Below, piece after piece: positions 35,101-45,700 of a stretch of DNA of 64,000 nucleotides. Numbering within the stretch: position 1 is the first letter of the stretch; each line of letters opens with the position of its first letter. The translations under genes were made by a program, and so were the position numbers. The stretch is taken from positions 12,821,473 through 12,885,472 of the forward strand of contig OW203724.1 of the NCBI GenBank assembly GCA_934045075.1, written 5' to 3'. This stretch comes from Yponomeuta sedellus. Lineage: Eukaryota > Arthropoda > Insecta > Lepidoptera > Yponomeutidae. The notes beneath the pieces were generated by a model, which worked only from the letters and a program-made list of their open reading frames with translations, ran no database searches and was not told the DNA's origin.

Positions 35101-35856
35101 CCAACAAAAGTACCAACCTCAATATTGTGATAATTATGGGAAACGATTAAGCTAAGACTTTAATTTTTATACTATGTTTTGTTTATTCTCTTTGATAGGT
35201 AAACTTGTTAAAAAGACTGTTATTGTTCATAATATAAGTAATATTTTTTTAAGATTACAAAGTACAAACTCAATATAACATGCCTAATCTCATTATGTAA
35301 AAGTATGAATGTAAGGAGCCACAACAGGCAATCCTTCTATAGTTAGTTAAATTTATTTGTGCATTTTTGTGGATTTAAATAACAGTTAAATTGTAATTTA
35401 TATACCTAATACTTACCACTTGCAGACTCTACTTAAATCGAGATTAGCTTAAAATACATAAAGACTGAACATGAAACGCTTTTTTTTCATAATCATCAAA
35501 CCATGGTCACCCTGAATGTTGAACGTCAACTATTTTTATGAAATCGATCAAACTCACAAACTGCCTTCGGCATTTTGTAAACGAGCAAGCGTTTAAAAAC
35601 TGACGACGCCCTTTGTAAACGGGCGGATTTAACAAAATGCCTGCGACATATCGATAGATAGAGTAACCACACTTGTGGACATTGACTTACAAGGCAGCCG
35701 GTTCTTGGTTACAGCAACCTGAAATTCAAAACGTTCACCTCGTGGCGGAGCCTGCCGGCTCTGAACGCGCTGCAGCGCCAGCAGGAGGCGCGTAAAGCAA
35801 GGTGGCGTGAGAAGGTTCTGCAGGTGGTTCCGGACTATCGCCCACCTGAAGACTAA
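29189..35856 (+). CDS. Coiled-coil protein resembling CCDC191
   Basis: Seven exons join in phase with GT-AG borders: 29511-29545, 30392-31108, 31327-31547, 31651-31796, 32112-32495, 33830-33984 and 35715-35856, giving 1,800 nt to a TAA. A 12-nt first exon at 29189-29200 (ATG, donor GTAACT) would give 603 aa, but is weak. The acidic N-terminal third contains NYSKRDWYLVDKFAKRWKQY. The middle is long charged coiled coil (EKRAREREEKHALIRERRQQ). The C-terminal half has short repeats of the kind HYRFQLLKSMFLKW, FYRKKLLRRIFGAF and VQLAFRKFRLG, similar to the L-x3-F-x2-W repeats of CCDC191 and Sfi1-type centrosomal proteins. Name and centrosome or cilium role are inference. Confidence 0.7.
29836..29990 (+). 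repeat. Common lepidopteran repeat (GCTGACCCAGCGAACTTCGT family)
   Basis: The blocks GCTGACCCAGCGAACTTCGT, CTCTCCGAAAGAACCATCCT, and AATTAGCGAAATCGGTT are instantly recognisable in Lepidoptera as one high-copy repeat. It lies in the first long intron of the CCDC191-like gene. Confidence 0.7.
34504..35648 (+). mobile_element. Ginger-like DNA transposon in the last intron of the CCDC191-like gene
   Basis: The ends TGTCGCAG and CTGCGACA are flanked by TATC on both sides (34500-34503 and 35649-35652). The terminal inverted repeats extend about 60 bp with mismatches, sharing CTTTACAAACGGCGTCGTC-like strings at 34530 and 35605. 4-bp duplications and TGT...ACA ends fit Ginger elements, whose transposase descends from an LTR-type integrase. 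The interior contains a frame resembling the segment upstream of that integrase. At 1.15 kb the integrase core is missing. Inner tandem-like repeats of TTTGTAAAATGCC occur at both ends. Confidence 0.75.
34853..35155 (+). pseudogene. Ginger/KRBA2-type integrase N-terminal remnant
   Basis: About 100 codons without an ATG read RRTTAVHYWCSRYHVMNISG, IDYLIIKKKSPDSPTIHVIS and LEEYQQKY. This resembles the segment before the zinc finger in integrase-like transposases of the Ginger group and in the vertebrate derivatives KRBA2/SCAND3. The frame stops before any HHCC finger or DDE motif, so it is truncated. Confidence 0.55.
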
Positions 35857-37082
35857 TGGTGTTATTTATCAAAACACGATTCTTTTGAAACAATCCTCAG
35901 GGGGGTTACCAATTTTAAAGTACCCATAACTTTGACTCAAACGATGTACAACGTTTCCCTTTACCACATACTGTTAGACTGCATTCGAAGTGTTCAATTC
36001 TATTCAGACTTTGTGAAGCTGCAGTCGACTGTAAGTAGGTACCTACTTATTTGAAAATCTGTAAAAGTTAGATGTGGTTTACCTAAGAACTTTTTTCAGA
36101 AGCTGCAAAAGTGCATGCTTTTCCTGCTTGTAGGTATAAGGCCGGCTACAGACGGAATTCCGTTTCAGAATTTCGACTCGAAGTATTACGTCAAGTATAG
36201 CGCAAAGGACTTCTTAATTAGTCCATTGATCTCCAAATAAGTTAGTTAATTAGTTTTAAGCTAAACATTTGTTATTACTGTTTTAGTGTCTAATTTAGCT
36301 ATCAGGTAGTCTTTTCTCAAGCAAGTAATATTTGCACCCTGACGGTTAGCATGTAGGTACCTTAATTTAAAGTTACGTTAAGAATAATAATTACCTAACA
36401 TGCTTAAGGGCTGATTTTTCAATCCTCTGATAAAACTTATCAGTCTAATAATGTATTACACAATAATATGAAAATGTCACCGTGAAATTGGTTTAATTGT
36501 TTTGTGCCGTGAAATAACAAAAGAATGGCATTGAGAACATATTTTTGAATCGGTTGTTTAATACCACATTTAATACGATATTCAACAAATAACTTTTACC
36601 CGAGGATTGAAAAATCAGTACTTAGCAAATATTTTTTATTCTTATTCTGCATAGCCATAGGTAGCTACTCCGAATGAAAATAAAGTTACGTGTTTATATA
36701 CCTACGGAATTCCGAATGGATGTGATATTTCGAATCGAAATTCCGAAACGGGATGTATGTGGCCGGCCTAGGTATTAAAACTAGGGGAATCAGTAGAAAT
36801 TTATAAATAATTATATTTTATTGTAAATTATAATTATTATAAGTGTAACTATGCTTTATGAGATAAATAAGAAAACATGATCTTAGCCTGGAATAAACCT
36901 TAACACAATTTAAAGCAATTTTTTAATACATAAAAATATAACCCCTTGTACCTTTACACTTGTCTTTATGAGCCTCAAAACTTGACTAAATGATTCTTAT
37001 TGTTATTAATAGTACAAAACACAAGAACGGTTTATAACGCTCTTCGTCATTTAGGTAAAATCCCGGTGTTACTTGCATGATT
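35857..37082. other. Intergenic stretch between two convergent genes
   Basis: No gene seen. A related inverted pair lies at about 36140-36185 and 36705-36770 (GGCCGGCTACAGACGGAATTCCG against GGAATTCCGAATGG...GTGGCCGGCC), probably the ends of a short unclassified MITE of about 640 bp. A second inverted set (GATTTTTCAATCCTC at 36413 and GAGGATTGAAAAATC at 36603) is nested inside it. Confidence 0.5.
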
Positions 37083-40000
37083 CAAACATCAAGCATGCGC
37101 TTCCACTGGTGTGCTGGAAAAGAAAAAAAATGTGGTTCTTATGCGTATTTTCTCTGTATTAAAAAGTAGTATTTAGAGCTAACTACACAAATTAATGTTG
37201 ATAGGTCAGGATAACTTACCACTGTACTTGGGAATGAACACAACCAGCTGCCTTATAAGGACAAGGGTAATTACCACTGCATATCCAATCCCATAAACAC
37301 AGGATACAAAATTCAATGCTGAGCTGAAAGTAGGGCAATATGTTATTAAAAAGCCTTTTGCATAGTATACATACCTGCTACGAGTACAGACAATAGATGT
37401 AGCACAAAGGATCAGTAGAACTTAAGAGGGTTAATCTACTACACGTACCTAATTCAAACAACTTTTATAAACTAAAACAAGAAATTGTACAAAAAATATC
37501 AGGGGAAACAGCACATTCGCTTGAGAACTATCCATTTTTATGTCAGCTGCAAGTTTCCATAAGAAATACATAAACAATGTATGGTTTGTATTAATGAGTG
37601 GTATAACCCCTTTAATGCTGCTGTTTTGTCTGGCATCTTTCTCGTCCGCACTTTCAAAGATTTTTAATACTTGTAAAAAATCTGTATACTTTTCATAACT
37701 GTGGTCTGTACCTAACTAGATAATGAAATAACGAACATTCTTAATATACATAAGTATTTGTATTTTAGTTTTTATACAATTGCTACGTAGTTTTTGATAA
37801 AGAAAAGTAGCTGTCATAATAATTAAATTTTTGTATTAGTAATAATGTTTTCCAATAAAAAACCTAAATAAAACTATAGGTACCGATAGAATAGCAAAAA
37901 TATGTCTTTAATGTCTGAAATGTAATTATCCAGCGAAGCCACAGAACATTCATCAAAATAATATGATTTTTACAACATAGGATTACGTTAGGATAAAATG
38001 TTACATTATGCCAGACTAAACAGCAGCATTAAGTTTTACCACACGTCAACACCTTGATCAGCTATTTAGGGACTGAATGTTTAATTATGTTACCAGCCCT
38101 CCTATTACGTAGCACTCCACTCTATCGAGTGAAGCATTTAGACGACTAGTAAGTGTCAAAAAATGTACCTACGCATTTGACAGCCGGAGTAGCTTAAAAA
38201 AAGTAAAAATCAATGTCACTCAACTCAGTGGATACATTACGTAATAATGCCCCATAATTGTTACACTTGCATGTTGGTGTGGCTTACAGAATTACAAGTA
38301 TGAAATTACGAATTTGATTGATACTTACTCAAAATTTGAGTACACATTGGTGCAATCTGTAGGTATGAGTATGACATCAAACAATATGGTAGCCCCACAC
38401 ACTGATGTAAGACTTATATTGGTCGCAAATAATAAAGTGACTAGTGAAAACACATGCGCTAATAAGAAGTATGGGTAATTTGGTCTGAAGACACAGCAAT
38501 TCCACCTGAAAAATATTTATAAATAGTTACAATAAATCATGATAGATTATGTATTAAGGAACTTTTGACAAGGCCAAGTTATATTAAAACATTACTAATT
38601 ATATTAATAATCAATCACACAAACATAAAAACCTAAATAGGTTTTTATAAAAAATCAAAATTAGTATAAAAAATTAATTCATTGAAAAGTTTTCGCTTCG
38701 CTCGTGGCCTATTCAAACCGAGTGATTGGAATCAATCACTTGGTTTAAGCAAAAACAGGAGCGGTAAGGTGCAGAATGGGTGACCATCCTGTGACTACCG
38801 CTAGTGGCATTTTTCCGAGCGCTTCCGTGCTTGTTAAGGCACGTTAAGCCGTTGGTGCCGGCTGTCATGTAATGGCAATCGTTAAGCCATGTCAGAGGCC
38901 TCATGGGCGGCTTGATAACTTCTGTCAGTAAGACCCGTCACTGTCTTACAACCTTCCACCAATCCGGACTTGGCCCCCATGGTGGAGTATGGCCTAACCT
39001 TCCTGCATTGCAGGAAGAGACCCGTGCCCCAACGGTGGGGACATACAAGGGTTGATATCGAAAAAGTTTTGTCAAACATTCAATGGAATAATTGGAAAAT
39101 GCTCGTAATATTCAAAATATATAAAATTATTTAATTTAACTTAAACTCTATTAATCAGTAAGAAACTGGGTCAGACTCCTCTGATAAAAATAAAGAAGAG
39201 TCTGACCAGAAGCCGATACTCGCCCATGCGAATTGGAAGCCTAGACACAAAATATACGGATCCTTAGACATGTGTCGCATTAAAATAAGATAAGATAACT
39301 CAACAGAGTCAATAGACATTTATTTTCTCATTCAAATTCAATTTAGCATGGTGTTCAGAATATAGATTTTGGCTGTTGCTCGACTTTGTACCTAGAATTC
39401 AAGTTATAAGCCTTAGAGTTGTATATGAATTATTTGGTGATGAATTGAGAATTGGCTCCCTGCCCAAGTTAATAACTCAAGTAATACAATGAAAGCAGTT
39501 GAAACTCACCATATTGAATGAAAGAACCTTTCATTGACTTCTATTTGGCAAATGTGGCAGTGCTTTGAGTCAGATGTTATCATTGGACTAAAAAATAAAA
39601 GTACAATATTATAATTTTTTTCACTGGTGCTGCATGTATCAAAAGACATTAAAGAGTTATTAAAAAGTATCTCCCAACCTTCATAGCGCAAACTATGCAC
39701 ATATGACACATAATGAAATATTAAGTGCTTGTATTAATATTAAATGTAAAGAGTTTATCCAATCTTCCCATTCTCCTTTTTTGAACAGCTGTATGTTCAA
39801 TAGAAAAAAAAATCAAACCTGTTTAATCACACAAATGCACATTTATGTGCTTAAATGGGTTTAATCTTTTTTTCTATAGTCCTTTCACAATAATATGTGC
39901 TGATCAGTAACTAGACTACCCTGAGAGCAATACAAATAGAAAAAAGCGCAAGGGCGAAAAAAGTGCAAAGATCATTCGAAAAACAAATGTGTGTCAGAAA

Positions 40001-41031
40001 AATAAGAAGACAATGCATAGCATACCAGTATTCTTTTCCCTTCGATGAGCCTAAAGCCAGTTCAAAATCAGCAACAGCCTTCATTTTGTAGAAGAAATAT
40101 GAGGAACAAGCCATCAGTATGATCAAAACTATGTTTTCCAACAGTGTAACTATAAAAAATGAAACAGTTTCATACAGGTACACTAACAACAAGGTGACTG
40201 CTGAAGATATTGACCAGTGAAAGAAAAATGAAGATCTGGAAAAAACAAAACAGTAAGTTTTCTCTGTGTTCTAAGTTGATTTGTATTGTAAGCGACCAGT
40301 CTGATGATTTCATTTTCAAACCTTCTGGTCTTGGCAGTCACAAGCAGGGCGCTGCTTTGTAGGGATTTGGACCTGAATCTGGATTTGTTTCTACTGGGTG
40401 GTTGCAGTAGGACAGTGGCAGTCAGGTTGTGATTGCCAAGACCTAAGGCTCCATTAAGATTCAATCAGCATTAGACCTAGTAGGAAAAACCTATTTATAT
40501 ATATTTTCTTAATTTTTTCAGGTTATATCTTAAAAATTATGATACTAGGGAAAGCTATCATTATCAAAGTAGGCACTAACTACTCTGTGATGTGGGTTAC
40601 TCAGCATAGGACACCATCTAAAACAGATTTGTTTGGTAGCTTGGATTAGGATGGCCAAGGAGGGAAGGAAAAAGGAAAGTAAGCCTGTGGTGGCCAGAGG
40701 AGGGAAGGAAAGAGGAAAGTAGGGTGCCTGTGGCCAGCAGAGAAGGAATACGGGTTGATGGAGAGTAGATTACTACAGATATAAAATGAGTCATACGAAA
40801 GATTGGTAAAACTCACCTATTTTTCTGTTGTGGCCTGGAATAAACATAGAGAACTCCCATTGTAATAGCAACCATTACGATGATAGTCACTGTACTTGAA
40901 ATAGTGGCCACCAATAACAGAAATGGCAGAATAACGAATGGTAATATTGCATCAGTGTCCAGTTTCTTGCCAGTAGATCTATTCGTGACGCAGTGTACCA
41001 CATCTTGTAATGTTATTGCTGTTGTAGCCAT
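37083..41031 (-). CDS. ZDHHC24-like palmitoyltransferase family protein with degenerate DHHC motif
   Basis: Six exons on the minus strand, 41031-40817, 40235-40026, 39587-39510, 38505-38329, 37323-37220 and 37114-37083, join in phase to 816 nt and 271 aa, similar in length to human ZDHHC24 (284 aa). Two hydrophobic spans lie in each half. Between them is a reduced cysteine-rich domain, KHCHICQIEVNERFFHSIWW, then NCCVFRPNYPYFLLA, aligning with the family pattern ending DHHC-x-NCCVG-x-NY-x-FL. The catalytic tetrad is replaced by FFHS across an exon junction and several zinc cysteines are missing. Palmitoyl transfer is therefore unlikely; I infer a pseudoenzyme or a relaxed gene. Donors and acceptors are all canonical. 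Confidence 0.75.
38096..38253 (+). repeat. MITE family M, copy B (complete)
   Basis: Runs from GCCCTCCTATTACGTA to TACGTAATAATGCCCC, about 158 bp, with imperfect inverted ends and the shared interior (CACTCCACTCTATCGAGTGA, GGAGTAGCTTAAAAAAAGTA). It lies in intron 4 of the ZDHHC24-like gene. Confidence 0.8.
38700..39065 (-). repeat. Dispersed repeat S, copy 2
   Basis: Reverse-orientation relative of 27293-27485 (CCAATCCGGACTTGGCCCCC, GGACATACAAGGGTTGATAT), extended on the other side by about 180 bp of unrelated GC-richer sequence (TCAGTAAGACCCGTCACTG). In intron 3 of the ZDHHC24-like gene. Confidence 0.65.
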
Positions 41032-41729
41032 CCTCACAAACCCAAATTAAGCTAATTAAACTCAAGATATTTTTTTGTGTTAAGTAGGTACCTAATTTAT
41101 TATTTGTGATTGTTTGCTTGCTTTCACAGTTTACTAATTCCTAGTGTTACAAATTTCAACTTTTTTGCTAATTGTTTCAATATCTTTTGGTGTTTTCATG
41201 TAAATAAAAACAACGTCAGATTAACGTTGCGTGAAGCTCGAAGTCTCACTGTCAAACAGTGTTGCCAGAGCCTACTCAGCCCAGGTTGCCATTTGTAGGT
41301 TCAAATGTTGCCATCTCAAACCAAAGGTTGCCATATGATTTTTTTTTTATTTTATCACTATAAAAATATTTATACATATTGAGTACTGTTTATGGCTATG
41401 CATTTTGATAAAAATTTTAATCCAAATATCCTGTTTTCCAAAAATGTTAATCCTTTTGGTTGATAAATAATTAATTTTACAAATTCGGTTTTCCTTAAAA
41501 ATTTAAATCCATTTTTTTCTGAAAAATAAAAATATAATTAAATATAAAATAAAAGACAAAAATGGAATAAAGACCCTTTTTCACCACACAAACACATTTA
41601 TCTAGAAGCTGATGTTTTTCAAAATTTAAAAAAATATATATGTGTAAGTGCCTGTGCATTTTAAATCCAATATCAAAAACATGCAAAAAAATTAATATAA
41701 ATTTTCCAGCACCTTCAATTAGTGGTTAG

Positions 41730-42174
41730 TATTTTATTTTCCTATCCAACATGGTTTTTGTTGGCTCAAATGTAACTGCATCTTTAACGGATGTTTTCCC
41801 AGCCATTAATGACGATATTGTGTTTGTATTGAAACGGTTTCTGTTAACAGTCTTTATAAGTTTCAGCTGACTGAAAATACGTTCCACGCAGGCATTTGAG
41901 CAGGCAGCACAAAAAGCAAGTTCACAACTTTTATTAAATTGGGGAATTCTTTACTATTTGAAGAATTTTTAATTTTAAATATGGTTCTCCAATACTCTTC
42001 GGCATTTTCTGTTTCACAATCAACAGAGTCCAACAGCGCATGGCTCGTCCATTCCGTGTGCAATTCTTGAATGTTTATGTGAGGTGATAAGTTTGGAAAA
42101 CGTGCAATAACATAATATAAATCCTGATGATCGTTCGCCTGAGCTTTTCGTGGATCTACGATTTTTTCGATCAC
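41730..42174 (-). pseudogene. hAT transposase C-terminal remnant (frameshifted)
   Basis: On the minus strand one frame reads EEYWRTIFKIKN and EFPNLIKVVNLL. The adjacent frame then gives SNACVERIFSQLKLIK and NRNRFNTNTISSLM, the hAT dimerisation domain. The change of frame between them shows an indel. The N-terminal and catalytic parts are missing or lost to the nested insertion. Confidence 0.8.
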
Positions 42175-42350
42175 CTCAAAAAGTGGGTCTGTGAAATCAA
42201 ATCTTTTAATAATTTGACCAACCAGCTCAATATAAAATGCTAAGCAACTTTTTTGGAATGTCTAGATTTGTTCCATTGGTGGTTGGGCAACTTCAATAAA
42301 AAGAGAACTTACCAATACATTTAAACCAAAAGTATTAGAAACCACGAAAA

Positions 42351-43769
42351 AATAGTATATTTCATTACAAGTGCGGAAAGGCTGTCATTGCAAAGAGTTC
42401 CGACAAATGTCTACCCGAGCCGAGGCGCAGCCGAAGGCGAGGGTTGACAGTCGGAACAAGTTGCAATGACGGTTCCGCACGTGTACTGATCAGTGTTGCC
42501 GCAACCGAAAATGTATTTCGGACGTTACCCAATCTGAAAAAGGACCGTTTTCAAGATTAAGGTACGGTTTTCAATGTACTGTATGTATAGTAAAGAAATA
42601 AAGTAAAAAAACAGGATTTATAGTTATTACCTTATTGCTCAAGTTGTTAGTGATAAGTTCATGACGCTCAACCGCCAACCACCAAACACAACAATAATTA
42701 GTCAATTTATTTTATCATGCATTATCTTTATTTTATGTTATAGTTTTAATGTTTTAAAATTTTTAGTTTTAAAATTAGTATGTTCAAATCGTAAAAAACA
42801 AATCGTAAAATCACGGAAAAATGTTTGTTTTCTTTTCATTGATGATGTTCCGCTCTGAGCAAATTATTTAGGTTGCAGTTCATAAAGTTCATTCAATTAT
42901 TATTTCATGTTATCCATCTCATCCACTCTACTGTACTGAGTGTTATGTGAGCTATAGCTAGTTTTCCTAATTCGGAACGGACCATGCCATGAGTTCGTAA
43001 ACGGCATGTCAAAAGCCAAAAATGTTGCTATCTTAGTTCCCCATAACAAATGAATCTAATGTTATCTCAGTTTTTGCTTAGCGCTGTCGCTCAGAATAAA
43101 GAGCTGTAGTAAGGATGCGTTAAAAAAAACATAATCACTTAGTTGGATGTGTTCACTAATAAAATGTTGATTGGGATGCGTAGACGGAGTGGCGGCTTAG
43201 AAAAAGGGACGGTGGTAGCAATGGGACGGTGAAGGGACGGTCGTAAAATAAAAAGGACGGAAAACCGTCCCTTTTAGGACGGTGTGGCAACGCTGGTACT
43301 GATGAACGACTATTTTTAATACAGTTGCGAAAAAAATAAGCAATTTAATAAAGAAAAATTACTTGGAAAATGGCTCCAACCGTAAAAAAATTTAAGCAGA
43401 TTTTTTTTCTTCACCCATTCTACTAGGCAAAGGAAACTATGCCCATACAGCTAAGTCTTCAGTAGATTTTTTTTATAGATATGAAATGAAAATGAAATTT
43501 AATGAGATGAAATTAAATGAAACCTAACTTAACTCATTAAATCTGATATTGAAACAAATTAGTAGCTCATAAAAACTTCTATGTTTTTTTTTAGTAAAAT
43601 CTTCATGGTTGGTTTTTCTTTTTAATAGACATTATTTTGACAGTTGGGAAAGAAAACGCACGAGTGCGGGAAAGGTAAAAAAAAGCTTTGGTTTTTAATT
43701 GTTCTGTGGTGTAATAGCCCACATCCCGCACGTTAAACGTCCCTGTATGTAATACGCCACTTTTTGAGC
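42351..43769 (-). repeat. Repeat family R, copy 2 (split by a hAT)
   Basis: Reverse-orientation counterpart of 27663-28202; without the nested hAT it is about 600 bp. Its terminal hairpin (GTGCGGAAAGGCTGTCATTG ... CAATGACGGTTCCGCAC) carries an extra inner hairpin at about 42399-42452 (GTTCCGAC...GTCGGAAC) around a CGAGCCGAGGCGCAGCCGAA string that copy 1 lacks. Confidence 0.75.
42491..43295. mobile_element. Nested non-autonomous hAT (805 bp)
   Basis: Ends CAGTGTTGCCGCA and TGTGGCAACGCTG, flanked by the 8-bp duplication GTACTGAT (42483-42490 and 43296-43303). The interior has blocks of GGGACGG/CCGTCCC near the right end and no convincing transposase. It shares its terminal sequence with the hAT at 41257-44171, so it probably uses a related transposase. 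Confidence 0.9.
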
Positions 43770-44421
43770 TACTTAAAAACTTCTTTGCACTGCACTGCTT
43801 GCAGCTCGGGCCGCAAACTTCTGCGATCTCAGCCTTTCTTTGTATTACCACCCTATTATAGTTGTGTAATGTACTATTATCTCTAGCTTTACCAAAATAG
43901 ACCTTTTGCGTGTAGAAATAAGGGTACAATTTGTTTGCAAACTAAAAGTATTGTTTTCATTTAGGAATAAAAATGCATTCAAGATTTTGATTTTGGTCAA
44001 TTCGATGCGTTCAGTTGATCTGCGAAAGATATTCGATATTTTTTACTGATGATCGCGCGACAAGTCGAAAAGTTGCCAAAAAGTTGCCATTTGAGCTTGG
44101 TTGCCATTAGGTTGCCACGAAGGGTCAAATGTTGCCAAAATGGCAACCAAAGTTGCCAAATGGCAACGCTGCTGTCAAATAATAAGACAGCAGTCATTAG
44201 ACGTTCCGTTTAAGCATGCACAATTGTTTTGAGAACAAAAATAATGCGTGAAATGAAGTGCATATGAAAATGTACTGTACTGTACAGTCTGCAGTGGCAA
44301 CGGCAAGTATGTAGTACAGTGGCAAGAACGTAGGCATTTTGCAAATACTTTGCTTCTTAGACAATTTAGGGTATACCTACGTAAAATTTGGCATAGACGG
44401 TTTGATTTCTAGGCATGATCA

Positions 44422-44573
44422 GCCCTCCTATTACGAAGCACTCCACTCTATCAAGTGAAGCATTTAGACGACTCCTAAGTGTCAAAAAAATTATGCATTG
44501 ACTGCCGGAGTAGCCTGAAAAAAGGGAAAATCAACGTCACTCAACTCAGTGGATACTTACGTAATATTGCCCC
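44422..44573 (+). repeat. MITE family M, copy C (complete)
   Basis: From GCCCTCCTATTACGAA to TTACGTAATATTGCCCC. Immediately after it the string GGGCGTAG is repeated in direct and inverted form (44576-44615: GGGCGTAGATAGAG ... CTCTACGCCC ... GGGCGTAG), a small local fold-back. Confidence 0.78.
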
Positions 44574-44684
44574 AGGGCGTAGATAGAGTTTACTCCCTCT
44601 ACGCCCCAGGGCGTAGTAACTATTATCTAATCTGTGCCCAGGGGCCGGTTTCATAGAACCTATTCCGTGCAAATCCGTTGTCTC

Positions 44685-44730
44685 CTCAGATCATTTCCAA
44701 AGAGTATATAAATCATTTCTATGATCTGAG
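44685..44730. mobile_element. 46-bp terminal-repeat remnant of the CTCAGATCAT family
   Basis: CTCAGATCAT and ATGATCTGAG enclose only 26 bp, and the unit is flanked by GTTGTCTC on both sides (44677-44684 and 44731-44738). Its right end TTTCTATGATCTGAG is the same as the right end of the larger element at 45479-48288. This is an extreme internal deletion derivative, or two ends only, that still carries a target duplication. Confidence 0.75.
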
Positions 44731-45621
44731 GTTGTCTCAAACCACAACTCAGTAAAATAATCTATTTATCATTACGACGCTCCTATCCTGGATTTTTCCT
44801 TTCCTCAGGTAATTTTTTGATTGTTACTGTTTTATTTACAAAAACCTTTGATTAAGTCTAAAGTGCTACAAAATACGTAACGTAAAAGACGATCCTTTTT
44901 TTATAAATAAGGCCGCTCATCTTTAGAGATAAGATCCGGTAGATACACCCACAGAGCATATAAACACTACGTTTTAAGAGACGGGACCTCCCTATATGCT
45001 TTTGTAATGAGTTTAGCCCCGTTAGCAATACCAACCAATAGAGCAAAAATGCAATGTCAAAAGTGCTACCAACATAACAACTTGTCTGTGCATTAGGGAC
45101 GTCCACTTACATTGGTACTACATTTATCGATATCGATATATTTTCATCCAGGGGCTCCGCAGTTAGTACAAATTAATAAAAATCAATGTTTTCAATAAAA
45201 CGACAAATGAAATTAGTATTTTATTATTGATTATCAAATCACAATAATTGTGGTCAAGGTCTATTGAATTTATTTCAGCAGCTATTTGGTTTTTCTTTAG
45301 AGGTGTCCAATCTGAGCGAACTTCATCAATCGGTGGTTTGGATTCATGTGCTGAAATCGTCAAAAAAAGTTAAGTTGAGTCGTTATTGATTATTAATTTG
45401 TTGGTAAACTATGCTACTTACCGGGATAGTTCTGATAAATATGCTGAGATTCCAGGCCACAATAATTGTGGTCAAACCCTCAGAACACAAAAATAAGGAG
45501 AAGTGCCTTGTGGGCGTGGCACTGTCGCCCAACGTTAGCCCATTTGGGCTAACCTCTGCGAAACTTTAAAATATGGCCGTCAATCGCTTCGCGCCAGCCG
45601 TCGTAGTAACATCTGAGAAAA

Positions 45622-45700
45622 ATGCCTAATTGTGCAGTGATTACCTGCAGAAATCGCTGTGATACATGCTATTCAGAAACAGGGGAGTGTCTTTTCACCG
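45622..45700 (+). CDS. N-terminal THAP-domain exon in the nested TIR element
   Basis: ATG-started exon reading MPNCAVITCRNRCDTC and ending at donor GTAAAC (45701). The MP-x-C-x4-C start is the classical THAP beginning. No in-phase second exon carrying the W and C-x2-H was found; the next AG (about 45850) leads to a stop after eight codons. Probably a dead transposase start. Confidence 0.5.

Larger units (their letters stand above)
41257..44171 (-). mobile_element. hAT transposon with dense GTTGCCA subterminal repeats (contains two nested elements)
   Basis: The left end CAGTGTTGCCAGAG and right end GGCAACGCTG are flanked by CTGTCAAA on both sides (41249-41256 and 44172-44179). GTTGCCA or TGGCAAC occurs repeatedly within about 80 bp of the left end and 120 bp of the right end, as expected of transposase-binding repeats. 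A minus-strand hAT transposase remnant sits at about 41730-42174. The element is split by family R (42351-43769), itself split by a second hAT (42491-43295), so its own length is about 1.5 kb. Confidence 0.88.
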
